The notes beneath the pieces were generated by a model. It worked only from the letters and a program-made list of their open reading frames with translations. It did no database searches and was not told the DNA's origin. 64,000 nt of DNA from Chlorops oryzae (lineage: Eukaryota > Arthropoda > Insecta > Diptera > Chloropidae), in the NCBI GenBank assembly GCA_020466095.1, contig CM035807.1, positions 8,200,697 to 8,264,696 on the forward strand, in the 5' to 3' direction. The position numbers and the translations under genes were made by a program. Numbering within the stretch: position 1 is the stretch's first letter; each line of letters opens with the position of its first letter. Positions 45,459 to 57,300 of this stretch are shown here, piece after piece.

Positions 45459-46789
45459 TAATTTATATACATATAACTGTATATTGCATCAACTATAAAG
45501 GGAAACGGAAATAGAAATGTAATGAACGCCAGCATGAAGTTAAATCGGGCCAGGCTTGAACCATTTGTTCCAACTGACTCTACAGATAAGCATCCTTACA
45601 AACACACATACATACATACATAAAAATGTACATCTATATGGATTGAGATTGTAGGTTAGTGCGTACCTATGTACTGAGATGGAAAATGCATTTCATTACA
45701 ATTACGCGCGCTGAAATTAGATGCAAACAGGATTAAGTGGTGGCAAGATAAAGCCATTGGCTTGCAAACACAAAGCGCAAAGTAAACAGCATTCGAGGTT
45801 ACTAAGTAATTAGATGCAAATGGGAAAGTGAAAAGCGTTTCCATCAATACATATAAATATATACATATAGATACTTGTATATATGGATACATACATATAA
45901 AAAATATACATACATACGTATATTTCAATAGCCGATGAGCACGTCGAGTCGTCATTTCGAATTCCTTTGCTTCTATTTACCTCGTTATGCAAAAGTTCAT
46001 TGTTTCGCAATTCGATTATTGTCTAACGTAGGTACATTCATTTTTATAGCTCTATGGTCATTTCATTGCATGGGAATTGAGAGGATTTCGAGATAATCGT
46101 TTCCAGTGACGTCAGCACAATTTAAGTACCATTTTCTCGGAACAACTTTGAGTCATTAAATGCATTGAAAAATGAAGCGGGCGAGAGTGTGAGAGTGTAA
46201 TGTGAATGTAAACAATGAATGTGAACAATATTTTTGACTGCAACAACTATTTTTGTATGGTAACTCCCTATATATGGCTTTTTTATATCGGCTACAGGGA
46301 AATTCTAAATTGATCTTGTAAATTATGGCGGAACATTTAGTTATCGCTATATCTCTTAACCCGCTCTATATTTAATTTTCCTGTCTTTTACGAATTTTCA
46401 GCCGCAGATTTGAAAAAAACTATTTTTACTTGCATTTTTAACATTCTCGCCCCGTAGCTCCGAAATCGGTGTAAGCTTTTCAAAAACTATTTTAAACAAA
46501 ATGAAATAAAAAACTTATGTGGACAACTTCTTAATGTTCACTAACTGCATCGGAGCACTCCTTGATACCGTTTTGCCAGTTCAAAGTTATCAGTTTTTAC
46601 CCAAATTCGGAAGAAAATCTAAAAATTACCCCTATAAATATACTCTAAATTTTTTCTCCACATATATTGGTTTGGTTAGTTTAACGTGGGCCCTTTGTGA
46701 TTCGACGAAAAATGGAAACTAAAGAGAAAAACTAAACAGCATCTCATGCACATATACTTTAGCATACATACATATATGAATGTTGTATA
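44851..46789. other. Non-coding, 1.9 kb
   Basis: Contains a CA microsatellite (45428-45455), a CATACATACATA patch (45606-45621), CATTCAGTCA-type repeats (45243-45282) and a perfect cAMP-response palindrome TGACGTCA at 46107-46114. No gene is recognised. Confidence 0.4.
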
Positions 46790-47014
46790 TTAGGGTGTCC
46801 GAAAATTTTTTTTTTTTTTAATTTTAAAATGTCCACACGGAATTCGAAAGATAATTGCCTAAAAAGGTTTTGAGAATTTTTTTCAGAATTTTTGAAGGAC
46901 GTTTAGAGATCGCGCAAATGGATTTAATGGGGACTTTCTTTTTAGGCAATTATCTTTCGAATTCCGTGTGGACATTTTAACATTTCCCAAAAAAAAATTT
47001 TTCCGACTCCCTAA
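46790..47014. mobile_element. Fold-back MITE, 225 bp, near-identical arms
   Basis: TTAGGGTGTCCGAAAA at the left is answered by TTCCGACTCCCTAA at the right. Inside, a 43 bp block (46824-46866, containing CACACGGAATTCGAAAGATA) is perfectly complementary to 46938-46980. The loop is only about 70 bp, so most of the element folds into one hairpin. Target duplication is unclear (TTA/TAA or AT). Confidence 0.8.
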
Positions 47015-48223
47015 TGTATTTGTATGTATTATTTTGCCACGTTGATCATCTCTGTACATATTTTAAATGGTCTCTCTAGACTGACTCTTATGGACTTTAT
47101 ACAAGTATGCAACACAATAAATATATGCTCAACACATAGTGGGTAGAAAAAATAATTTCGTAGTAAGAGATTAACATGGCAGAATTTCTAAGGTCAGAGT
47201 TCGTCGATGGCAATGGAAGTTCATGCGTCATCAACTTAAGTGAATGCTCCGAGCTTCAATTGATAAACGTCATGGCACAAAGCTGCGTCAAACTTTGATT
47301 TATGAAAAAATTTTTTAATTGAAGTTAATGAATTTTTTTCTTTAACGCGTCATCGTTGCCTTCCCGTCTAGGGGCGATTCAAAAAAAAAAATATATCGCA
47401 ATTAATGATGATTTTGCGATTTTTTAAAGAATTTTTTAAGTGAAAGCGTTTCTTTTTTTTTCTTCTTTTTCTTCCCTCAGTTACTTTTAATATCAATTAC
47501 TTTAACACAAAAAACTTTATTTTAAAAATTTCCTCGGCTTTTCATTAAAAAGTTTTAATAAAATCAATTGATTCATGAATGGAAAAATTCAAACAAAATA
47601 AAAAAATAACAGAAAAAATATACCAAGAAAAAATCAACTTCGAGCGCAGCTTTGAAAGTACGTTCTTCCTTCATACATCACATCGATGAGTATCACAAAA
47701 AATTAAACGCACAAAAGAAAAAAAAAAAAAACGAAGAAGAAAAATAAAAGAAATTCTTTCTTAAAAGTTTTGAGCGTTCATTGAAAAGCGGAAGGAAGTT
47801 AAGCACAATGAAGGCAAACTTAATCGATTATTACGCAAACAATAAAATGCGATAATCATGCATAAATCACAGCGTTGAAAGCTTTAATATCCTCACAATG
47901 TAAACAGAAGTAATAAACTATCTGAGAGAAAGCGCGGAACAGGAACACAAGATCAAAAAAAAAAAAATTGCAAAAACACAAAAAACAAAAGCTGTTGAAA
48001 GGACACTGCATATTGAGCATTATCCATAAAATGAACCAAAAAAAAAAAAAAACGAAAAAAAAGAAAAACGACGTAATAGACGCACAGGATAACGATAAAG
48101 TTCAAAAGTTATGACATAACAAGAAAATTAATTAAACGGACATACGCTAAGCAGATATAAAAAGAAAGACGTTCTTGGACGTACTGAGATTTCAATTGGC
48201 CGTCTAAAGACCCGACGGGACCG
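47015..48223. other. Non-coding, A-rich
   Basis: Numerous A-runs (47378, 47717-47732, 47955-47969, 48039-48053). No gene is recognised. Confidence 0.4.
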
Positions 48224-48385
48224 ATGATGAAAGTGCCGAGTGACGAGGGACGAGCGCCGCAAGCCTTGGAAGAGCCGCAGCGCGACACAAATGAGTCGAT
48301 GAAATTGAATGAATCTGTTAATCTGAGGCACAGAGGCGGCGAGTACTTTAGAAAGTCATTGTGGCATGCAACCATAAAACGATGA
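48224..48385 (+). CDS. Possible small ORF (53 aa), unknown
   Basis: An ATG-ATG start (48224) leads a 53-codon frame beginning MMKVPSDEGRAPQALEEPQ and ending FRKSLWHATIKR. The region is markedly GC-richer than its flanks and the peptide is charged with balanced composition, unlike the low-complexity frames around it. The - strand is open too. No domain or signal peptide is seen. It could be a small-protein gene, an exon, or a conserved non-coding island. Confidence 0.18.
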   Translation: MMKVPSDEGRAPQALEEPQRDTNESMKLNESVNLRHRGGEYFRKSLWHATIKR

Positions 48386-49589
48386 ATGGCACTTTCAATG
48401 GAAATTGTTGGAGACGTCCCCGCTTCGAAATGTTTTTTTGTTTTTCCCTTCGTTTTTTCTCATTTTTTTTTTCTTATTTTTTTTTTTTTTTTGGCTAAAT
48501 GAACAAGACGTGGAATAAAGAAAATGAGAGAAAGCAATTTTTCGAAATACAAACAACCATGTTTGAATGCCTTGACGTATTCCAACAACAATCTCATCAG
48601 CATTAGGGGCGCTTTTTTTTTGTTTATTTTCTTTTTAATTTTAATTTTTTTTTTTTTTTTTTGGCAAAGTTGATTATGATTGCGGCAAATGAGAGACAGA
48701 GGAGGCAGGAAAACGTAAAGAAATTGAAAATGAAATTAAATATCCGCATGACTTTCATGCTAATGTGCGATAAGCCGGAATGCGTAGACCACGTCCCTCA
48801 ATTTCTGTGCAACAGAGATGGGGGAAAAAAACAAAAATGCACATAAAAAGTTAAATATTTTCCTGTAAAGGCCTGTAAAGGGCCTGTAAAGGAATATATC
48901 AATCTATGTTTACACAACGAAACAAAACTTCAAGAGATTTTCTGCGATAACATTTAGAGAGATTTGATTTTGTTTAACTTTTTCCTGATAGATCACCTGT
49001 TCCTACGCCCGATCGATGTTATATTGAATGCTTTAAAATAGTTTTATATAATATTTTTATTCTATTGAAATGATATTTTTGAATATTTCCCGATTGTAGA
49101 CCCTTTTATTGAACACATCCCTTAAAATTGTCCAATCAGATTCATTGCCAGAGATAGACTTGCTAAAAGCTCGCTTGAGTTCAATACATAAATTTAGGCA
49201 AAATGTCTGAATACCTTCTTTAAGAAAGCTATACTCAGAGACAGTCAGACATTTTCTATGATTTTTCTCGAGTAGTGTTTCTGGAATCTTCACTCGGAAG
49301 AACGACCTGAATAGTCCCTTAAAACACTGCATGGCGGGTGTTAAAAAAAAAACGCTGTTGCTTAGTGTTTAAAAACATGGTAACAACGTAAAAGTCCACC
49401 GAAAGCAGTCGTGTCTCTAAAGGCATTCGCAAAGACAACGCAACGTTTGGCTCTTATATTCTTTATTTATATGATTTTCTTCTTCTTGTTCAATGAATTT
49501 CGTTCCAACCCAGCCAGCACTACAAAGTGAAAGAAACTGAAGGCTTTCCTTTAGTTCCGTGGACCAAAACGACGGAGTCGATACGTTTC
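48386..49589. other. Non-coding, T-rich
   Basis: T-runs at 48463-48492 and 48644-48662. No gene is recognised. Confidence 0.4.
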
Positions 49590-49742
49590 TATGTCGATGA
49601 CGATGTCGATGCCGATGCCGACAATAATGCTCCATGAGCCACCACAGCGAGTCATGATGTGCCATGCCATCATCATCGTAATCACCATCATCATCGTCGT
49701 CTCAATCGTCATCATCGTCGTCATCGGCATCGTCATCATGGT
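49590..49742. repeat. Interrupted GATGNN / ATC trinucleotide repeat
   Basis: GATGACGATGTCGATGCCGA-type units on the left and CATCATCATCGT-type units on the right, imperfect trinucleotide arrays meeting near 49660. Frames on both strands (His/Arg-rich, Met/Thr-rich) reflect the repeat. Confidence 0.8.
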
Positions 49743-50963
49743 AGAGGCGCATTTGGAATTGAAAGCAAATGCCTACATCAATTCAGGGATTAAGGACACT
49801 GATTTGATTTACTTTTTATTACCGCTAAGTGAAGTAGGAAGTACGTTGAAAGCAACGAGCCAGAAAAGGAAATATCTACTTAAAAAAGTCGATGGGAAAT
49901 CGTCGTTAAGTAATATGCTCGATGTCGCTTGATAAACAAACGTGTCTGCATGCATAGGGAAGAACAAAAAAAAAAAAAAATAGAAAAAAAAAATAGGTAC
50001 ATAAACCTATACTGCTATTAGTACACTCTAATGTACAAGTAGGCGTAACACGCTCCAATTCGTATGTGGGCTTTCGAAATATAACAGGGCGAAGAAAAAA
50101 TAAAAGAAACGAAGAAGTCAACGTATAAAAGGTAAAGGAAATAAATAATAAAATAAATGAAGAACACAAAGTTTCGTTGGAACACAGGAAAATCGAAACT
50201 GAGGACTCGTCGGTGCTTTCTGCTCTGAATATTGCTTTCGCTTCATATTTATTTTGCATCATTAGTCCTGCTGCAGAATGATGGCATGTGTGTGTGTGTG
50301 TGTGTTGCTGCGAGTGTGTGCGTTTTCTTCTTTTATTTTCGATTAAGATAATCTTTTTTAGGCTTAAATATAGGGATGTGTGGCTTTAAGACGAGAAACT
50401 CTAGCGTTGAGGGTTTCAAGTCGATTCGAAAGAAAATTGAAATTTATGGAAACAGAAGTTAATAAAAATCGAAAATCAAATCGAGGATTTGACCCGAAAT
50501 CGGTGGAGGCAGTCGTTGAATGGCGGTTGTATGAAAGAATTTAAATAGATGGAGGTATTCACCAATTCATTGATGGGTCTTATATGCTGAGCGAACCGAT
50601 AATTGAATTGAAGTTGATTTGAAATATAGAAGATCGAATGGTTATGGGAGATTCTAAAATCCGCCTTTAGTTCGTTAAGTCCCTTCTTGATTTCTTATAA
50701 CATAAATTTCTTCAAGATTTCATTCGTTCTGTGCAAGTGAAAAATGTTCAATTTATGCTCATTCAAGTGTACTGGGTTCTGTGTAAAAAAACCATACCTC
50801 AATCGCCTTTCCGTCGAGGAAATTTTATTAGGATTATTATTACATTTTATTTCCTGTGCTCACCAAAGAGAGCTCAATGTAATCCTTCAAGAGAAAACAT
50901 AACTTAATGTCAAGTAAAGGGATCATTAAATCAATTCTGATCTTACAAGTATTTTTAGGGCAA
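49743..50963. other. Non-coding, 1.2 kb
   Basis: Contains an A-run (49967-49981) and a TG run (50287-50305). No gene is recognised. Confidence 0.4.
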
Positions 50964-51020
50964 TAGGAAATATTTCAATTCAACACCAAAAGCTATGCTT
51001 TAAAATGTTTAAAGCAATTT
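50964..51020. mobile_element. MITE family B, left arm fragment
   Basis: ATATTTCAATTCAACACC then AAAAGCTATGC matches the left arms at 13703 and 28585. The right arm was not found before the hAT-type MITE at 51142. Confidence 0.4.
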
Positions 51021-51141
51021 ATTTTTATGCCTTTATCAATGGAACAAAATTAAGGCTCTAAGCAGTTCTCCACAATTCGTAGAATACTTGCTGATGACGT
51101 TCATAAACGGAGCTAGCTACAAGAATGAACAGATTTATGAT

Positions 51142-51387
51142 CAGGGCTCGGATATTATTTACTTTTAAAAGTTTAAAGCATACTTTATGGAGTAAAATTT
51201 TTTTTCGTCTCACATAAAAGTTCAGATTCAAATCGAATTTTAACTTCAATATGCATTTTTGATGAAGTTAAAAAACCGGTTTGAAGTTCAACTACGTTTA
51301 ACTTATTCACAAAATGTTGGTAAGAAAAATGTTTGCCCCCATAAAGTATGCTTTAAATATATAAAAGTCAACAAAATTGGAGCCCTT
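51142..51387. mobile_element. hAT-type MITE family A, copy 4 (246 bp)
   Basis: Left end CAGGGCTCGGATATT, right end GGAGCCCTT, same orientation as 19823-20064. Flanks TTTATGAT (51134-51141) and TTTATGAC (51388-51395) match at 7 of 8. Confidence 0.87.
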
Positions 51388-54300
51388 TTTATGACTTCTA
51401 GAAATATTTTTGAATTTTTATTTTGGGTTAAGAAGCGCTTCGAAAAAGGTTACAACGACCAAAGTAGGCCTTATCCTAACCACGCGAAAGATGTTTTTTT
51501 TTTTTAATTTTAAGCGAACTTGTTCGTCCTTAATTCAGGATTTTTTCATAATTTGGCCTTATGAATGGAAAATAGTGAAGGCGAAAGGCCTATGTTGATT
51601 AGTCTGCTACTCTTCGCACCGATGGTCTGCGCATAAAATTGAAAAAAAAAAAAGAATTTAATTTTATTTTATTAAATTCCGAGTCGCAGAAAAAACTAAA
51701 ATTATTTTTTATACCTAGAGGAAAAAATTTAAAATCATTTTTCTTTTCTACGAACTTCTGTGGCTTTACGAATGATTTCAATTTTCAGGTTTTTCTGCCA
51801 ATTTTTTTCGCATTTGCTCAACCAAAATTATACCTTCGGAAAGCAAAAAAGCAAAAAAAGCAAAAAAAAAGAACAAGCCCAAAAAATAATCCATTGGAAA
51901 AGAATTGTTCTGAATTCAAATGCACTCTTTTTATTTTCCATTTAACTACAAGTTAAGTGAAAAGGCCTCTGATTCAGTAAAGTAGCCCAAGTCCCGCGTG
52001 CTTTGACTATTGTGTGAAGCTGTACTGAGTACTACTAACTATTTGCATATTTTATTTATTTATTTTACTTTTTTCGGCCTCCTTTTTTTTTGGGGTGAAT
52101 TTTCCTTTCTAGCCTTTGTGTGAAAAGCTTCAAAAGAATACAAAAAAAAAAAAAGAAGAAAAAACGAAAATAAAAGGATGACCGAACTACGACCAGTGAC
52201 GAGTGCGCTTAAGAGAGAGAGAGAGACTCTCAGCTCGGCTCACAGCACAAAATGCACAGACCAAGTTTCGTGCAAAATAAAAATATAAAAAAAATTTAAA
52301 GTATAAAAAAAAACGAAAATAATTTGGACTAACCAAACAAAAAATAAATTTGCAGTGCCCACTGTACTCATACATACATATACACAGCGAGCGGGCCATG
52401 TATATGCAGATGTACTTTTGTATGGTACTGTAGTTGAAGTGGTCATGTATCTTTAAATATGTAAAAATTGCAGTTCAGCGCAAAATGGACTCCGAAAAGA
52501 TTGCGAGGCAAACAGCCTCATAAATTGGCTGCCGGTTTTTATTTATATTTTTTTTTACAATTTTTTTCTGGCCCCTTTTTTTTGGTTTTTTTGTTTTCCT
52601 TTTAAATGGCACGAACTGCATGAAAGAACTTAAAAACAAAGCGATATTCTACACAGTCCTGCAGTTGGTCATGGGCGTTCGTTTGCGTTATTTAGATGAA
52701 GCTATCATAATTCAAATTCTGCGAAAGCCTAATTAGATGGACTTTTTCAAGAGCTTCGAAAAGCTGAAATGCTTGGACTGGGCCAGGCTTAAGTTAGCTA
52801 GACTCATTACGTTGAAATATTTAAAAATTACTCAATTGAATTAAAGACTTAATGAGTGGGCCATGTCGTTTCGCATTTGAAGAGGTACGGCTGAAATGAA
52901 CGGAACGTAGTCGGTGTGGATAGGAAAAGGTGGTCAAAGATTATGACTTAATGAAGAGTATTCAAAAAAGGATCAGAAAAGACTGAGAATAAGTTATAAG
53001 TATACCAACTAAGGAAATAACCTGATATGAGAGAATTTCAAACCTTCTTTACTCATGATATAGGTAACTACTCTTTGCTTTGATTATTTAAAGAAAAAGG
53101 TAAAACGAGAAGAAGAAGTTCAATTGAAGGGCAGAACATCAAAATAGACTCTAAAGAAAAAAAAAACGGGTCTCTTGGCATGAGCAGTGAGAAAAGTTGT
53201 GAGCATTGAAACTTTCAACCATTTAAATTAGTCCAAAACGAATTAAATACGTGATGCCAATGCCGCAATTAGCCTTTCACAGTTGTCAATGTTAGGTTTG
53301 CTTTGAATGTACTTCGACTTTAATTAGGGTAACTACGCTGGGAAAACTTTTCACCGATTTGAAAATTAAAGTATGAAATTAGTTGCATGATCTTCGATGC
53401 TAGTTTTCTGAATTTAAAATGGTCGGAGGTCATTAAAAGTTGAAAAATTCTCTTCGATAGTTTTCTTGATGAAGTTAATTGGCAGGCCTGCTTGATAGCT
53501 GTAATGAAAAAATATAATCAGACAACATTATTTCTTGCATTCATGAAATTTTTGTGTATAAAATTAGACACATAGCTATTCAAGAAGGCCTTATCATCGA
53601 AGGTCAGAATGTTCAGAGAATAAAAATGAATCGATGACTGAACAAGGACTCAATCCTTGGATTAAAACAGTGCTGTCTAACAAGACCATTTGTATAGTCT
53701 TATTTTTTACATGAAGTGTGTGTACTTGAGCGATACTTATGCACTGTAAAAAATATTTGAAGCATGGACTAGCAATAGACTTTGAGATCTTCTTTTCGTA
53801 ATGCCTTTTCATTTTGCTTTTGACTTTTGTCATTTGATCGCATATCAAGCATTCGAATTTGGCTAAAAATATTTTCAGATAAAATCTTATTCGGCAGAGT
53901 CATTCATTTTAAACGTGTACAAAAGAATAGAGCGTGATCTGTTGTTTCGTTCGCTGTAATAGCCAACGGAGTACCAAAAACCGTCCCATCATCAATGGAC
54001 GATTCCATTTTTCTTTCGAAACCGAGGACACCTTATAGTGTTTGTAGCGCTTTGTTTTTGGAATTAAAACCTTAAACCCATGCAGAAAAAACCTGGGCCC
54101 TTAAAAATTAAAACGTTTTTTTCACAGGAAAAAACTCCCTAAATCCCTTTTTGCCTTGGCAGATTATCCAGAAAAGAAAACAGCGCAACACTGATTAGAA
54201 ATTATTTTCATGGTTCGGAACCATTTGCGTTGGAATGAAAAAATTCGTGCATACTTAAAGGGTAAATTTGAGTTTTTTCGTCTGATTGTTGGCAAAAATT

Positions 54301-57300
54301 GTTCAGGTTTGAAGTGGAAAAACGGTATCAAGGAGTGCTCAGATTCGGTTTGTGTACTTACAGGAGATGTTTAGTAATAATTTTTCTATATTTTAATCAA
54401 AACATTTTCAAAATATTCTTATTGGCTTTGGAATTATGGGCTATAAAAGTTAAAAAGAGGTTAAAAAATCATAAAATTTTAGAATTTTTTGCGATTTGGT
54501 CTTACTAGAAGTAGTTTTTTGTGGTCAGTTTGTACTACAATTATTTGAATTGAGTCCAGAGCTAAAACTTTGTCATAAATAGGAAATTAAAATATTGAAC
54601 GCCTTACGAGATATAGTTATAAATAAGTGCGCAACTTAATTCTTGTCCCCAATTTTTGAGACCGATTTAAAAACGAAAAAGAGACAACTTGACTAAACTA
54701 AGTATAAGGCGTTGCTATACTCACCGAGTACTATCAGAATCTACAGGCACACATTTATTATTAAATATGGTAGCAATTGAAAGGACGGCATAGTACCATC
54801 AGATTATCTTCAGAAATATGATCAAAAATTTTATAATTTTTTTAATTCATTAAGGCCAATTTACGATCATTTTTTTAAATTTCATTGTTCTTTTCACACT
54901 TCAAATTAAATTCTTAATAGATCGAGAAAAAAAAATCGCTTGAATGAAATCCTAAAAAGCTCAATAGGAACATCACAATTATCCATTTAACACGCTACTT
55001 GAATTCAATTAAAATCAAGAAATTTACTCATTTACCTCGACGCCAGGAAATGTCTTTGTTCGTTTTGCTTTACCTCAAGCGCTTAAGTGTCTTAACTTAT
55101 TGAAGAATACACTCTCGACTTGACCTGCAGTCGGACGCCCTAATGGCTAAGACTTTCTTCAGTCCACCCGTCGCTTTTCAACCTTTGACAAGAACACGAA
55201 AATTCCTTGGCAAGGGTCAACAAATAATGAAATAATAATCTAATCATATTGCAACATCCGTGGCGATACTTGGAAACGAGCCACTTGACGTACTAAGCTT
55301 CCCACTACATTGGACAGTCGAGTTGAGCAACGGATGGCATCGAATTACCGGAAACGAGACAAAAAGAAGAAAAAGGAACAAACCAAAAAAATCATTTCCG
55401 TTGGCAGCGGGGGCGGTGGCTGTGGCAATTGCGGTAGATTGCGGTAGAGGGGGAATCATCAAGAAGAAAAAAAAAAAAGGGAGATGAGAGAAAGATGATA
55501 ACTTTGCTAGGTTATTGGTCTCAGCTCTACTCGACTAGACAAGACTAGAGAGTAGGTACAACAATTGTGTGCCTAGACACGCGAGATTAAAACGTTTTCA
55601 CTTTCTTCTCTGTTCTATTCCACTCAACTGTTGTTACAGTCTCCGAAGCACCCGACCTGGCCACTGGAAGAAGCGCGCAATCAAAGCTAGTTAGTTAAAG
55701 AAAACTACAATCACCAATTTATAGTGCTTACATTGGCCTTCTTTTCTCTCGAGTCGGTCGCTTTATTTTCCAATCGTTTTACGTTTGCGTCTCATATTTC
55801 CCGCACCTTCCTTATCGAGCGTCAATTCAAGTTTCATTTAAGTGTTTTATGTCAGTTATCCTTCCTTGTTTTGTTCCTTGCGGCGAAGCTTTGGAAATTA
55901 ATTTTTTTTTCTATCTCTCTCATTTAATTTTCGCTTTTCGCATTTATCAATTAGCTTCGAAAGCGTTTTTGTTTGACTTTTGATTTATAGTCAAGTCCAT
56001 CATTGTCGGACTGTATTGATTTTTGTGCTAAAAGAAAAGTGTGGGAGTTTCTTTACTTTAATGTTGTTGAAGGTCCTCTTCGGATCAATCGAAAAAGAAA
56101 AAAAAAATTCAGGATATAATAACTGTGATTGAGGGTGTGCTTTAAGATTAAAAGAGCTGTTGAGAAATTGGACATTATGCTGCGGCAGTCAGTAGAAAGT
56201 ATGCTCAATGCAGTAATACAGTAAATTGGAGTATTCAGTGTTCAGTGTACACCGTTATAGGTACCAGAAATTTCATTTCGTTTCAACGAAATGAGGAACT
56301 ATCATTGAATTAGATTCCCTTTAGAAATTCCAACACCCCTCTAACTAGCAAGTTCTTAACTAGCCACAAATATACCAGAACTATTCCGTCTTAATGCTCC
56401 AGAAATGCTATTCAATGATCCCCTGCTATATTAAAGTTCTCTAAAAAAAGGACCTTCATCCTTCATCCTACTCAGAGTATAGTCAAAATTTTAAGATGAC
56501 CTTCTGTGTTTTATGACTAATCAACCTCCAAATACATAAATGAGTTGACCTTTTGATTACTGCGTGAGTGTGAGGACCCTTATACATGTCCCCCTAGAAC
56601 TATGCAACAAAAAAAAGTCCATGAGCTGAAAATCAAAACCAACAAAAAAACCTTGAAATAATATTTTTCATCTCTATTCTCCTTTACGAGAGGCGGAAAT
56701 GTTCGACAGTGCGACAAATACAAATTGAATTCATTTTTCAATTGCCTGCTCTGAGCTAAAATAAGGCGTAATCGAAAACAAACGAATCCGAAATGAGCGT
56801 TTCCTTCGCTCGTGCAGGTGGTTAAGCTTCAAATTGACGTCCGCCCTCGTTCTGATTCTCAACATTGAATGGGTATATTTGCTTTTATTTTTTTTTTTTT
56901 TTATGGATCTTGTTTGCGATTAGAACTAATCTGGTGAGGTTAAGTCATGCATTATTGATCAGGACGTTTTGGCGGACGATACTTAATATTCTTGAAGCTT
57001 TAATAGACAAACAATGAATGAATTTCAACTATCTAATGTGTGTGTGTGTGTGAGTGAGTGTAGTTTGGCCTTGGTAACGCCCCCCAAAACATTGAAAACG
57101 TTTCATAGTCGGGTAAGTTATGACTTATTTTTATAGGTTATTTATTTAATGTTGGTCGATTTCATTTTCGATTTGATGTGATTCTCAAGTGTTTGAGAAA
57201 TTCCTCGATTTTTGTTTTTTTTTTTTTTTTCTTTGTGGTAGGAATTTATTTAATGGAATTTTATTGGAATTTATTGGAATCAGTCGAACGAGAAGAAGTT

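Noticed and set aside
46107..46114. Perfect TGACGTCA cAMP-response element as a regulatory site
   Set aside because: A single 8 bp palindrome is expected by chance in 64 kb; no promoter nearby.
49417..49932. His/Arg-rich and Met/Thr-rich frames
   Set aside because: They translate the interrupted trinucleotide repeat at 49590-49742.
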